Below, in pieces: positions 8,394-16,570 of a stretch of DNA of 64,000 bases. Under the pieces are notes generated by a model, which worked only from the letters and a program-made list of their open reading frames with translations, had not been told where the DNA came from and ran no database searches. Each line of letters starts with the position of its first letter. The first letter of the stretch is position 1. Source of the DNA: Hyphomicrobium_A sp965243865 (GTDB lineage Bacteria; Pseudomonadota; Alphaproteobacteria; Rhizobiales; Hyphomicrobiaceae); contig NZ_OZ251603.1 of the NCBI RefSeq assembly GCF_965243865.1, positions 4,030,001 through 4,094,000 of the forward strand, written 5' to 3'. The position numbers were made by a program, and so were the translations under genes.

Positions 8394-10466
8394 CTAGCGC
8401 CACATCTCGCGCATCTTGGCGCCGACGTTGATGCGTACTCCCGCACCCGGGCTCCGCGCGCTTTGATCTGGCGCAACGACGGGCCAGCTTCGCGTGTCGA
8501 AATGTTTGAGCAACCCATTGGGGATGAATCGCGTGCGCGAGGCGTATACGTGCCGGTCGCCGTTGTTCGCTTGTCCGTGCGTGAAGAACCGCTGCGGCAC
8601 GACGAGGTGCAGGTCGTCCTTCGCGCGCGTCATCGCCACGTAGAGCAGCCGGCGCTCTTCCTCGATTTCCGCGGTCGATCCCGTTCCGAGATCAGACGGC
8701 ATGCAGCCATCGACAACGTTGAGCACAAACACCGACTTCCATTCCTGCCCCTTGGCGGAATGGATTGTAGAGAGGATGAGATAGTCCTCGTCCTGCATCG
8801 GTGGCCCGGACTCATCGCTCGTGGCGTCCGGCGGATCAAGCGTGAGTTCGGTCAAGAAGCGCTCGCGCGAGGGGTAGCCCGACGCGATCTGTTCGAGCTG
8901 CAACAGATCAGCCTGGCGGGGCTGCGCGTCCTCATGCAGGCGCTCCAGGTGCGGCTGATACCAGTGGCGTGCGTTGGCCATGTCGGCCGGCCATCCATCG
9001 CCGCCACTGGCCAGCGACACGATCGCCTCGACGAACCCGGTCCAGTCGCTGCCGAGAACGCGCGCCGGCGCCGGCATGTGCGACAGCACCTCGATGGGCG
9101 ACGATGTCTCCACCATGGCATCGAGCACGCGCTGCGCCGTCGTCGGCCCGACGCCGGGGAGAAGCTGTAGCAGCCGGAAGCCCGCCACCCGGTCACGCGG
9201 GTTCTCGGCAAAGCGCAACAGCGCCAGCAGATCCTTGACGTGCGCGGCATCGAGAAACTTCAGCCCGCCGAACTTCACGAATGGAATGTTGCGCTGGGCG
9301 AGTTCCACCTCCAGCGGTCCTGAGTGATGCGAAGTGCGGAACAGCACTGCCTGATGCTTCAGCAGCGCACCGGCCTCGCGGTTCTCCAGCACCCGCTCGA
9401 CAATGTAGCGTGCCTGGTCGGCTTCATCGCGTACGCCGACGAGCCGTGGCCGCGCCGCCGCCTCGCGGTCGCTCCAAAGGTTCTTGGTGAACCGCTCCGA
9501 CGCCAGCTCGATCACGGCATTTGCGGCAGCGAGGATGGGGCGCGTCGAACGATAGTTGCGATCGAGCGTGACGACCTCTGCCGGCGGATCGAAGTGCTTG
9601 GGGAAGTCGAGAATGTTGCGCACGTTCGCCGCGCGGAACGAATAGATCGCCTGCGCGTCGTCGCCCACCACTGTGAGCCCGCGCCCGTCGCGTTTCAGTC
9701 CCAGCAGGATCGACGCCTGCAACCGGTTGGTATCCTGATACTCGTCGACGAGCACATGATCGAAGCGCGCGCCGATGTCTTCGGCAATCGCCGGCTCGCT
9801 TACGATTTGAGCCCAGTAGAGCAGCAGATCGTCGTAATCGAGCACGTTCTGCCGCTGCTTCTCCTCGACGTAGGTCGCGAACAGCTCTTTCAACTCCTTC
9901 GACCACGCGGCGCACCACTTGAACGAGCTGCCGAGCACATCGTCGATGGCCATCTGCGCGTTGACGCAGCGCGAGTAGATCGAAAGGCATGTGCCCTTGG
10001 TCGGGAAGCGGCTCTCGGTCTTCGACAGTCCAAGGTTGTGCCGCACTAGGTTCATCAGATCGGCGCTGTCTTCGCGGTCGTGGATCGTGAACGCCGGATC
10101 GAGTCCGATCTGCTCGGCGTATTCCCGCAGCAGTCGCGCACCGATGCCATGGAACGTTCCCGCCCACGCCAACGCGTCGCTGGCGCCACCACCTCTGCCA
10201 CCCAGCACGTTGCGCGTGATCCGCTCAACGCGCCGCGTCATCTCGACTGATGCTCGCCGCGAGAATGTCATCAGCAGGATGCGCCGCGGATCGGCACCAT
10301 TGAGAATGAGATGTGCAACTCGGTGCGCCAGCGTGTTGGTTTTGCCAGAGCCCGCACCCGCGATCACCAGCAGCGGACCAGCCGGCCGCGCATCGCCCTC
10401 GCCAACGCCATGCTCCACGGCACGGCGCTGTTCCACGTTCAGCTTTTCGAGATGGGCGACAGCCAT
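8394..10466 (-). CDS. UvrD/Rep-type superfamily I DNA helicase
   Basis: 690 residues, close to UvrD/PcrA length. Helicase motifs in order: Q motif LNVEQRRAV near residue 9, Walker A GAGSGKT near 37, motif II VDEYQDTN near 238, motif III VVGDDAQAIYSFRAA near 268, motif IV LDRNYRST near 302, motif V STIHSAKGQEW near 568 and motif VI LLYVAMTRAKDDL near 610. All catalytic residues appear intact. A role in repair or replication-fork processing is expected. The housekeeping uvrD or pcrA may lie elsewhere. The gene stands alone on this strand. Confidence 0.9.
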   Translation of the reverse strand: MAVAHLEKLNVEQRRAVEHGVGEGDARPAGPLLVIAGAGSGKTNTLAHRVAHLILNGADPRRILLMTFSRRASVEMTRRVERITRNVLGGRGGGASDALAWAGTFHGIGARLLREYAEQIGLDPAFTIHDREDSADLMNLVRHNLGLSKTESRFPTKGTCLSIYSRCVNAQMAIDDVLGSSFKWCAAWSKELKELFATYVEEKQRQNVLDYDDLLLYWAQIVSEPAIAEDIGARFDHVLVDEYQDTNRLQASILLGLKRDGRGLTVVGDDAQAIYSFRAANVRNILDFPKHFDPPAEVVTLDRNYRSTRPILAAANAVIELASERFTKNLWSDREAAARPRLVGVRDEADQARYIVERVLENREAGALLKHQAVLFRTSHHSGPLEVELAQRNIPFVKFGGLKFLDAAHVKDLLALLRFAENPRDRVAGFRLLQLLPGVGPTTAQRVLDAMVETSSPIEVLSHMPAPARVLGSDWTGFVEAIVSLASGGDGWPADMANARHWYQPHLERLHEDAQPRQADLLQLEQIASGYPSRERFLTELTLDPPDATSDESGPPMQDEDYLILSTIHSAKGQEWKSVFVLNVVDGCMPSDLGTGSTAEIEEERRLLYVAMTRAKDDLHLVVPQRFFTHGQANNGDRHVYASRTRFIPNGLLKHFDTRSWPVVAPDQSARSPGAGVRINVGAKMREMWR

Positions 10467-10539
10467 TTTCGAACTGATGGCCGATTCTCGTTTTGTTCAC
10501 AAACGCGGCTAAGTGGTTTTCCGCAACTCCATGCGCCGC

Positions 10540-10565
10540 GGAACGCCGGAGCCGGCCACGCCGTT
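10540..10565 (+). promoter_or_regulatory. sigma-EcfG promoter of a DNA-repair operon
   Basis: GGAAC (10540-10544), a 17-base spacer and CGTT (10562-10565) match the general-stress sigma-EcfG consensus. The site is 23 bases upstream of the small gene at 10589 and reads toward the LigD-phosphoesterase and glycosylase genes. Confidence 0.65.
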
Positions 10566-10588
10566 GTTGCTCCACAGTGGAGGAACCA

Positions 10589-10768
10589 ATGACCGGAAAA
10601 ACCATAGACTTCGACGAAAAGACCGAGGTCGGCGGCTTCAACCCCGAAGGTCACCGCGAATCGAAGAAGCCCCAGGTTGGCCCCACCCCGACGGACGACC
10701 CGCGCAAGAAGGCGGCGCGGGATCTCAAGGAGAAGGTCGTAGGCAAGACCCCGAAATCGACAGACTGA
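10589..10768 (+). CDS. Small hydrophilic hypothetical protein
   Basis: 59 residues, highly charged, no hydrophobic segment, with a Lys-rich C-terminal half (RKKAARDLKEKVVGK). No family is recognised. The ATG at 10589 has a strong GGAGGAACC ribosome site, which favours it over the longer frame opening at 10493. A sigma-EcfG-type promoter precedes it, and the stand-alone LigD phosphoesterase follows 55 bases downstream, so it is probably a stress-induced protein of the same transcript. Confidence 0.6.
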   Translation: MTGKTIDFDEKTEVGGFNPEGHRESKKPQVGPTPTDDPRKKAARDLKEKVVGKTPKSTD

Positions 10769-10823
10769 AAAGATTAAGCTCCTCAGTCTAGGCTGATCGG
10801 ATCGTAACGCGAAGCCTTTCGAC

Positions 10824-11627
10824 ATGGCAGCCAAGCTTTCGACTTACCGCGCCAAGCGCGACTTCGAAAAGACCGAGGAGCCCAGCGGATCGCAGAAGGT
10901 CCGTAAGGCCGAATATCCGCGCTTCGTCATCCAAAAGCACGACGCAACGCGGCTGCACTACGATCTGCGCCTCGAGCACGATGGGGTGTTCAAGTCGTGG
11001 GCCGTCACCAAAGGGCCCTCGCTCAACCCGAAAGACAAGCGCCTCGCTGTCGAAGTGGAGGATCATCCGCTCGACTACGGCGACTTCGAAGGCACCATCC
11101 CCAAGGGCGAGTACGGCGGCGGCACAGTGATGCTGTGGGACCGCGGCTACTGGCTTCCCGAAGGCAACGAGAACATCGACGATGCTCTGAAGAAGGGCGA
11201 ATTGAAGTTCGTGCTCGCCGGCGACAAGCTGAAGGGCAGTTATGTGCTCGTCCGCATGAAGGGCGACAAGTACGGCGGCAAGCGCAACAACTGGCTGCTC
11301 ATAAAGCACAAGGACGAGTGGGCATCGGCGGACGGCGAAGCAGCGCTGCGCAAGGACAAGTCGGTCGCCTCCGGTCGCACCATGGCGCAGATCGCCGCCG
11401 GCAAGGGCAGGGCCCCTACGCCGTTCATGCTCGCGCCGCGCCATGCAATCAAGCCCGACGCGGTTTGGAGCACCGATGGCAACGAACCGCCATCAGAGCC
11501 AAAGCCGGCGCGCCGCACCGCGACCCGCCGAGCGCCTTCGACAAAGCCCAAGACGGCAAGAGGGAAGACGGCAACAGCGAAGGCCGCGAAAGCGAAGGCG
11601 GCACCGGCGCGTGCGGCCAAGCGCTGA
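10824..11627 (+). CDS. Stand-alone LigD 3'-phosphoesterase-domain protein
   Basis: 267 residues. Residues 20-175 match the 3'-phosphoesterase module found at the N-terminus of bacterial non-homologous end-joining ligase D. HDATRLHYDLRLEHDG contains the His and Asp metal ligands, and IPKGEYGGGTVMLWDRG is another family signature. No ligase or polymerase domain follows. Instead a tail of about 60 residues is very rich in Lys, Arg, Ala and Thr and probably binds DNA. Expected activity: trimming 3'-phosphate or ribonucleotide ends. Neither ku nor full-length ligD is in this window. Confidence 0.85.
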   Translation: MAAKLSTYRAKRDFEKTEEPSGSQKVRKAEYPRFVIQKHDATRLHYDLRLEHDGVFKSWAVTKGPSLNPKDKRLAVEVEDHPLDYGDFEGTIPKGEYGGGTVMLWDRGYWLPEGNENIDDALKKGELKFVLAGDKLKGSYVLVRMKGDKYGGKRNNWLLIKHKDEWASADGEAALRKDKSVASGRTMAQIAAGKGRAPTPFMLAPRHAIKPDAVWSTDGNEPPSEPKPARRTATRRAPSTKPKTARGKTATAKAAKAKAAPARAAKR

Positions 11628-11670
11628 ATGCACTAATCTGCGCGCGACCCCGACCGCGGAACCCCGCCGA

Positions 11671-12303
11671 ATGCGCGCCACCCCACGAAACGCTTCTTCA
11701 GCAGAGCAGCTGCACCCGATCCACCGCGCCGATCTGCCCAGCGGCACCATCGCCCTTGCGCGCTTCCTCATCGGTAAGGTGCTCGTGCGCGAGGACGGAT
11801 CTAGCTTCCTCACCGGACGCATCGTCGAAACTGAAGCGTATCCGCCGGGCGACGACGCTGCGCACCACCGTAGCGGACGTACCGCACGCAATGCCTCGCT
11901 GTTTCTCGCGCATGGCCACGTCTACGTATATCGCGCTTACGGTACGGCGATGATGCTCAACGTTTCGAGCGAGGCCGACGGCGTGGGCGGCGGCGTACTG
12001 ATCCGCGCGGCCGAGCCCCTCGCCGGCATCGACGTAATGCGTGCGCGGCGCGGCATCGACGACATTCGCCGCCTCGCGCGCGGCCCCGGCTGCCTTGCCC
12101 AGGCGTTCGACATCGGCTTTGCGTTGGACGGCGACGCTTACGGTCCCGGCAATGCGCTCTGGTTCGCCGACGACGGATCAAAACCCCCGCGCATCGCCCG
12201 CTCGGTCCGCATCGGCATCACGCGCGACGCCGATAAGCCCTGGCGCTTCTTCGTGCGCGGCAGTCCGTTTGTCAGTGGTCCCGCTAAGCTCAACCGCGCG
12301 TGA
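11671..12303 (+). CDS. mpg: DNA-3-methyladenine glycosylase (AAG/MPG type)
   Basis: 210 residues, the normal length for the AAG family (PF02245). Signatures: GRIVETEAYPPGDDAAHH near residues 49-66 with the catalytic Glu, then YVYRAYG and LIRAAEP. It removes alkylated purines in base excision repair. The frame is open further upstream, but that part overlaps the basic tail of the previous gene. The ATG at 11671, 43 bases after that gene's stop, gives the family N-terminus. Third member of the likely stress-regulated repair operon. Confidence 0.9.
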   Translation: MRATPRNASSAEQLHPIHRADLPSGTIALARFLIGKVLVREDGSSFLTGRIVETEAYPPGDDAAHHRSGRTARNASLFLAHGHVYVYRAYGTAMMLNVSSEADGVGGGVLIRAAEPLAGIDVMRARRGIDDIRRLARGPGCLAQAFDIGFALDGDAYGPGNALWFADDGSKPPRIARSVRIGITRDADKPWRFFVRGSPFVSGPAKLNRA

Positions 12304-12312
12304 CGCGGACGA

Positions 12313-13449
12313 CTAGGCCACCACACCGCCGATGCGGCGGTAGATGAACGGCGGCGCCGGCGCCTGCGATTCCCGCTCGGCAATCGCCGCAAACTCTTCG
12401 TGCCACGGCGACTTCGCGCACGCCGGGTCGGCATTGCAGGCATCACCTGTCATCATCAGCGCCTGGCAGCGGCAGCCACCCCAATCGATCTCGCGCCGGT
12501 CGCACGAGGCGCACGGCTCCTTGATCCAGGCGGTACCGCGAAACTTCTGAAAGGCGTCGCCGCGGAACCAAATGTCCGCCAGCGCCCTCTCACGAACGCT
12601 GTCGATGGAAATACCAGGGATGTCCTGGCAGGCATGGCAAGGCAGCACCTTGCCCGTCGGGGTAATATCTATGAGGCTGCGCCCCCAGCCGCCCATGCAC
12701 GGTTTCGGGCGAACGGCGTAGTGATCGTGCGCCACGACGTCGAACACGAGCACGCCTTTGAGACGCTCCTTGGCGGCGTTGGTGATCTCCACCGATTTGA
12801 GGAACTGCTCGCGCGTCGGGATCAGCGCCGCCCGGTTCTTCAAAGCCCAGGAATAATATTGCGTATGTGCAACCTCGATGCGCCCGGCGCCGATCTCCAC
12901 CGCATAGTCGATCATCGCCGGAAGGTTCTCGATGTTCTGGCGATGAATGACGGCGTTGAGCGTCAGCGGCAGGCCGAGCTCCCGCACCCAGCCGGCAAAC
13001 GCGCGCTTCTTCTCAGAGCCGCCCTTGTATCCGGAAATGCGCTGAGCGTTGTCAGGATCGACGTCCTGTATCGAAAGCTGGACATGATCGAGCCCGATCT
13101 TCGCCAGCCGCTCCAGTCGCTCGCGCGTCAGCGTCACGCCCGAGGTTATGAGGTTTGTATAAAGGCCGGCGGCGACGGCAGCCTCGAGGATTTCCTCGAG
13201 GTCCAACCTGAGTGTAGGCTCGCCGCCGGATAAGTGGAGCTGCAGCACGCCGAGTTCGGCCGCTTGACGAAACACTTGGCTCCACTCCTCTGCCGACAGC
13301 TCGTTGCCGCGCTCCATTTCCAAGGGGTTGGAGCAATAGGGGCACTGCAACGGGCAGCGATAGGTGAGTTCGGCCAACAGGCCGATCGGCGCCCGCGTAT
13401 ATGCGGGCGCAGAGGCATCGAGCGCGTCAAGCGGCTTCAGTTCGGTCAT
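12313..13449 (-). CDS. pqqE: PqqA peptide cyclase (radical SAM), PQQ biosynthesis
   Basis: 378 residues. The radical-SAM cluster motif CPLQCPYC lies near residue 33, followed by the SAM-binding GGEP. A C-terminal SPASM region with several Cys (CMGGWG, CHAC, CASCDRREIDWGGCRCQ) binds auxiliary clusters. PqqE forms the Glu-Tyr carbon-carbon bond in the PqqA peptide with help from the PqqD chaperone. Here only six bases separate it from pqqC, so there is no room for pqqD, and no PqqD domain is fused to its N-terminus. It is the last gene of the leftward pqq operon. Confidence 0.95.
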   Translation of the reverse strand: MTELKPLDALDASAPAYTRAPIGLLAELTYRCPLQCPYCSNPLEMERGNELSAEEWSQVFRQAAELGVLQLHLSGGEPTLRLDLEEILEAAVAAGLYTNLITSGVTLTRERLERLAKIGLDHVQLSIQDVDPDNAQRISGYKGGSEKKRAFAGWVRELGLPLTLNAVIHRQNIENLPAMIDYAVEIGAGRIEVAHTQYYSWALKNRAALIPTREQFLKSVEITNAAKERLKGVLVFDVVAHDHYAVRPKPCMGGWGRSLIDITPTGKVLPCHACQDIPGISIDSVRERALADIWFRGDAFQKFRGTAWIKEPCASCDRREIDWGGCRCQALMMTGDACNADPACAKSPWHEEFAAIAERESQAPAPPFIYRRIGGVVA

Positions 13450-13455
13450 TGCCGC

Positions 13456-14214
13456 TCACTCGGGTTTGTAGGCGCCGGGCGGGACCATGCCCTGCACATA
13501 GGCGAGATACAGCGCGTCGAGCTGCGCCCACAACACGTTACACTTGAAGCGCACCGCATCGACACACGCCTCCTGCATCTCGCGCGTGCGCGCATTCGTC
13601 TTGATAAACTCCAGCGCGAACGATGCATCGCGCGGCGCTTGCGACAGGCGGCGCTTGAAGTAAGCCATCACGTCGTCGTTGACGAAATCGTAGTTGGCCA
13701 GCATGCCCGCGATACGCTCGCGATGGATGGACGGCGCGAACAGCTCGGTCAGCGAGGACGCAACCGCAATCACGAGCGGCTGCTCGACAACGAAGCGCAC
13801 GTAGGCTTCTACGGCGAAGCGCGTCGCGGGCAGGGCGCCGCGCATGCTCGTCACATACTCGCGATCGAGCCCGAGGCAGTCGGTCAGCACCAGCCAGCGC
13901 TCGATGCCGCCCTGCTCGTCGGGCAGCATACCGTCGTGATCGTGCACGCGGTGAATCCACTCGCGCCGGAATTCGCGATCGTAGACGCGGCTCATCAGTG
14001 CGGCGTCCTTGCGCGGCACCGCTTCCTGATAGCAGTAGCGGTTCAGTGCCCAGGCGGCGACCTGGCCCTTGTTCAGCTTGCCGCCGTGCAGCAGCTTATG
14101 GAACTCGTGCTTGTCGTGATAGCGCTCCACGCCGACGGCGCGGATGTTGGCTTCGAACTCCTGCGGGGTCCAAGGCTTATCGATTGCTTCGAACGTTTTG
14201 ACGAATTCATTCAT
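13456..14214 (-). CDS. pqqC: Pyrroloquinoline-quinone synthase PqqC
   Basis: 252 residues, all-helical PqqC/TenA fold, the usual length for stand-alone PqqC. Family signatures are visible: FHKLLHGGKLNKGQVAAWAL, RYCYQEAVPRKDAAL, REWIHRVHDHDG and the WLVLTDCLGL helix. It performs the final cofactor-free oxidation and ring closure to PQQ. Unlike the PqqC/D fusion of Methylobacterium, no PqqD domain follows. Its start overlaps the end of pqqB by four bases (translational coupling). Confidence 0.95.
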   Translation of the reverse strand: MNEFVKTFEAIDKPWTPQEFEANIRAVGVERYHDKHEFHKLLHGGKLNKGQVAAWALNRYCYQEAVPRKDAALMSRVYDREFRREWIHRVHDHDGMLPDEQGGIERWLVLTDCLGLDREYVTSMRGALPATRFAVEAYVRFVVEQPLVIAVASSLTELFAPSIHRERIAGMLANYDFVNDDVMAYFKRRLSQAPRDASFALEFIKTNARTREMQEACVDAVRFKCNVLWAQLDALYLAYVQGMVPPGAYKPE

Positions 14215-15140
14215 AGGCGCACCTCCATACCGTCGTATCCGACCTCCCAGCCCGCGTTCGCGACCGTTCTGCGCGCAGCAGAATTGCCATCGAGCACCGG
14301 ATTGGAGTTGTTGATGTGAACGTAGATTTTTCTTGTCACGTCGAGACCGCTGAACGCGCTGATCGACCCCTGCGGCCCCGAGATCGAGATGTGGCCCATA
14401 CGTTCGCCCGATTTCGCGAGCAGACCCTGATCGATCATCTCGTCGTCATCGAAAAGCGTGCCGTCGAAGAAGATGAGAGAGGCGCCTTTAATGCGCTGGG
14501 CGAGCGCGTCATCGACGTCGGCGCAACCGGGGATGTAGAAGAACGCTTCGCCCGTCGCCGTATCGGTGATCTTCAAACCGACCGTGTCGCCCGATTGAGT
14601 GCCGAGCCCTGGGCCGGCACTGGCGTCTTCCAGATATAGGGCAATCTTGCCCGGCACATCGAACGCTTCAACGGAAAGTCCAAGATCCACGCCGGCGCCG
14701 GTCAATGGAGTCGGCTTGCCAGGCGAAAGCGCGACGCGGTCGACGACGCCCGGCGCCAGGATGCGGAAGATCGAGTTTGCCTCAAGCACGCCCAGCACGC
14801 GGGGCGTTGCGTAGATCGTGAACGGTTGCGCCTCGCGCAGGTTGATGAGACCGGCAATGTGATCGACATCGCCATTCGTCAGCACCGCCGCCTTGATCGG
14901 GCTGTCGCGCAATGTGCTGTTGCTTGGAGCAAGACCGGGCGCATCGGCCATTTGCTGACGCAAATCCGGCGATGCGTTGAGAAGCACCCAGTCACGGCCG
15001 TTGGCGCTGACCGCCAAAGACGACTGTGTGCGGGCAACGAAACCTGCCTCGCCGCGGCGTACTGAGGCGCAGTTGCGGCAATTGCAGTTCCATTGCGGGA
15101 AGCCGCCCCCGGCGCCCGAGCCGAGCACACGCACCCTCAT
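14211..15140 (-). CDS. pqqB: PQQ biosynthesis protein PqqB (metallo-beta-lactamase fold)
   Basis: 309 residues. Starts MRVRVLGSGAGGGFPQWNC, the hallmark of PqqB, with the CNCRNC zinc-site Cys cluster just after. The metal-site segment NGDVDHIAGL shows the degenerate form of HxHxDH normal in PqqB. Proposed to hydroxylate the cross-linked Glu-Tyr intermediate. I take the ATG at 15140, not the TTG at 15155. This ATG overlaps the stop of an 18-codon upstream frame, so translation is probably coupled. Confidence 0.94.
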   Translation of the reverse strand: MRVRVLGSGAGGGFPQWNCNCRNCASVRRGEAGFVARTQSSLAVSANGRDWVLLNASPDLRQQMADAPGLAPSNSTLRDSPIKAAVLTNGDVDHIAGLINLREAQPFTIYATPRVLGVLEANSIFRILAPGVVDRVALSPGKPTPLTGAGVDLGLSVEAFDVPGKIALYLEDASAGPGLGTQSGDTVGLKITDTATGEAFFYIPGCADVDDALAQRIKGASLIFFDGTLFDDDEMIDQGLLAKSGERMGHISISGPQGSISAFSGLDVTRKIYVHINNSNPVLDGNSAARRTVANAGWEVGYDGMEVRL

Positions 15141-15193
15141 GGTGCGGCGCTCCAAACGTCAACGCCGGACGCGGAATTGCGCCAACCTCTCAT
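15137..15193 (-). CDS. 18-residue leader ORF overlapping pqqB
   Basis: ATG at 15193 with a strong ribosome site (CTGGAGGACGCT upstream) opens an 18-codon frame whose TGA overlaps the pqqB ATG. It sits where pqqA is usually found. However, its peptide (MRGWRNSASGVDVWSAAP) lacks the Glu-x3-Tyr pair that PqqA must supply, so it cannot be a normal PQQ precursor. It may be a coupling leader or a decayed pqqA. Confidence 0.45.
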   Translation of the reverse strand: MRGWRNSASGVDVWSAAP

Positions 15194-15254
15194 AGCGTCC
15201 TCCAGGTTCTTTTCTTTTCTGGAAGCAGTTAGAGAGGATTGCGCGGGGGCACTC

Positions 15255-15268
15255 TTGATCCACATCAA
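15255..15268. promoter_or_regulatory. FNR box upstream of the pqq operon
   Basis: TTGATCCACATCAA is a perfect TTGAT-N4-ATCAA FNR-type site. On the pqq strand a -10-like TCTAAC lies at 15233-15228, placing the box near -41, the class II activation position. The neighbouring gene encodes an FNR-type protein. Confidence 0.75.
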
Positions 15269-15317
15269 CGGGTCGATCACAGCCTCGTAAGGCGCGCGTG
15301 AGCCTGCGCGCGCAATG

Positions 15318-16106
15318 TCAGTCGAGATCGCCCTCTGCGATCGTCTGCAGCACGTCGGGCTTCAACACCGTTACGCTGCGCCGGCCCGCGGTGGATACGA
15401 CCCCCGCCAGCTTCAACGCTCGCATCTCGCGGCTCACCGTCTCGATCGTCAGTCCGAGGGCATCGGCGATTTCGTTGCGCGACAGCGGCAAGTCGAACTG
15501 CAACGCCATCTTGCCGGCGGTGGCGCCCACGCTCCCGAGCGGCCTGTTTATCCGCGTGGCGATCGAAACCAGCAGGCTTGCCACTTTCTCTCGTGCAGTC
15601 TTGCGGCCGAGCAGAAACATCCACTCTCGCGCTGTCTCTAGATCGTTGAGCGCGCGCCGGTACAGAGCCTGCTCGAGAGTGGGGTGATTGCGCATCAGGG
15701 CTTCGAATGCCGAGCGAGAGAAGCAGCACAGCTCCAGATGCGTGGTTGCCTCGGCGATTAGCGAACTCTTTGCCGCATAAGGATGGCCGACAAAGTCTGC
15801 CGCATACTGCAGCCCGACGATCTGCAGCCGCCCATCCCTTTGCGCCTTGACGAGCTTGACGACGCCCGAGACGATAATGGCAAGAGAGCCAAGGCCCTGG
15901 TGCTCACTATGTATGACCTGTCCCACGGGTATGCGCCGATGATGCGCGATTGGAGCCAGCTCACGCGCAGCCGATTCAGAGACTTCGCTGCACAACGATG
16001 CCTCCCGCACGGCGCAACGGTCGCAATAATGTCGTCCTCGCATATCCGTCTTAGGCCGTAGATCTGCTATCGTTTGGGAGCCGTCCGGGGGAGCAGCAGA
16101 GGTCAC
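15318..16106 (-). CDS. FNR/FixK-type oxygen-responsive Crp-family regulator
   Basis: 262 residues from a GTG at 16106, or about 241 from the ATG at 16043. The N-terminal CDRCAVREASLC (C-x2-C-x7-C) plus a central Cys in LELCCF supplies the four ligands of an oxygen-labile [4Fe-4S] cluster, as in FnrN/FnrL. A cyclic-nucleotide-type barrel follows, then a helix-turn-helix whose recognition helix has ETVSR, the E-x2-SR pattern that reads TTGAT-N4-ATCAA. Perfect boxes of that sequence flank the gene. If the box at 16133-16146 activates at about -41, transcription starts downstream of the GTG, which favours the ATG start. Likely role: low-oxygen activation, including pqq and itself. Confidence 0.88.
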   Translation of the reverse strand: MTSAAPPDGSQTIADLRPKTDMRGRHYCDRCAVREASLCSEVSESAARELAPIAHHRRIPVGQVIHSEHQGLGSLAIIVSGVVKLVKAQRDGRLQIVGLQYAADFVGHPYAAKSSLIAEATTHLELCCFSRSAFEALMRNHPTLEQALYRRALNDLETAREWMFLLGRKTAREKVASLLVSIATRINRPLGSVGATAGKMALQFDLPLSRNEIADALGLTIETVSREMRALKLAGVVSTAGRRSVTVLKPDVLQTIAEGDLD

Positions 16107-16132
16107 TTTGCTGGAGCCTTTCGCCGAGGCCT

Positions 16133-16146
16133 TTGATCTAGATCAA
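16133..16146. promoter_or_regulatory. FNR box upstream of the fnr-like gene
   Basis: TTGATCTAGATCAA is a perfect FNR-type palindrome, extended by T and A on either side. It is 27 bases upstream of the GTG and 90 upstream of the ATG candidate start. Autoregulation is likely, but the sign (activation or repression) is unclear because no good -10 is evident. Confidence 0.7.
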
Positions 16147-16163
16147 AGTGCGGATTGTGGAGG

Positions 16164-16286
16164 TTACTGGCCGATTGAAATTATCTTCCAGATCACGCCG
16201 GCGTACACGAGGCACGACATGGCGAGAAAGACACATAGAGCGATATGCGGGTGCGCAGACCCAATGCGCTTCGCGATGATTTGCAT
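16164..16286 (-). CDS. 40-residue single-span membrane protein
   Basis: ATG at 16286, TAA at 16164-16166, 40 residues. A short basic N-terminus (MQIIAKRIGSAHPH) is followed by one hydrophobic span (about residues 15-35) containing CVFLAM and CLVYAGVIW. An AGGAGGGCC ribosome site lies just upstream. A near-perfect FNR box (16352-16365) and a -10-like TCTAAT (16325-16320) precede it. No family is recognised. Tiny single-span proteins often accompany terminal oxidases, but no oxidase gene is nearby. Confidence 0.55.
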   Translation of the reverse strand: MQIIAKRIGSAHPHIALCVFLAMSCLVYAGVIWKIISIGQ

Positions 16287-16351
16287 CCGGCCCTCCTGGC
16301 TAGAGCGCTGACGTACGACATTAGACTTTGCCGAGCGTCGCAGCCCTAAAC

Positions 16352-16365
16352 TTGATCTTGCTCAA
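16352..16365. promoter_or_regulatory. Near-consensus FNR box upstream of the small membrane protein
   Basis: TTGATCTTGCTCAA matches TTGAT-N4-ATCAA at nine of ten positions. It is 66 bases upstream of the small ORF starting at 16286, and a TCTAAT -10-like element follows 26 bases after the box on that strand. It could also act on the plus-strand hydroxylase gene. Confidence 0.5.
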
Positions 16366-16570
16366 AAATGACTGCGACAAAGCGGGCGCGCTGGGATCGA
16401 CGGGCATAGAGTTGCCGGCTTTAGCTACCGGCGAAACTCCAGCTTGGTCTCGGGGAGACGACGCTCCCGCGCGGCAATTCGTGCAGCGCCAGCTTGAGGT
16501 GCATCAAGCAGTCAGCACTCTGCTTCATCCAAGCTCTGGCGAAAGAGTCGCCTCGGAGCCGAGCATCGCC

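Noticed and set aside
15137..15193. The 18-codon ORF as pqqA
   Set aside because: It has the right position and ribosome site but no Glu or Tyr, the residues that form PQQ.
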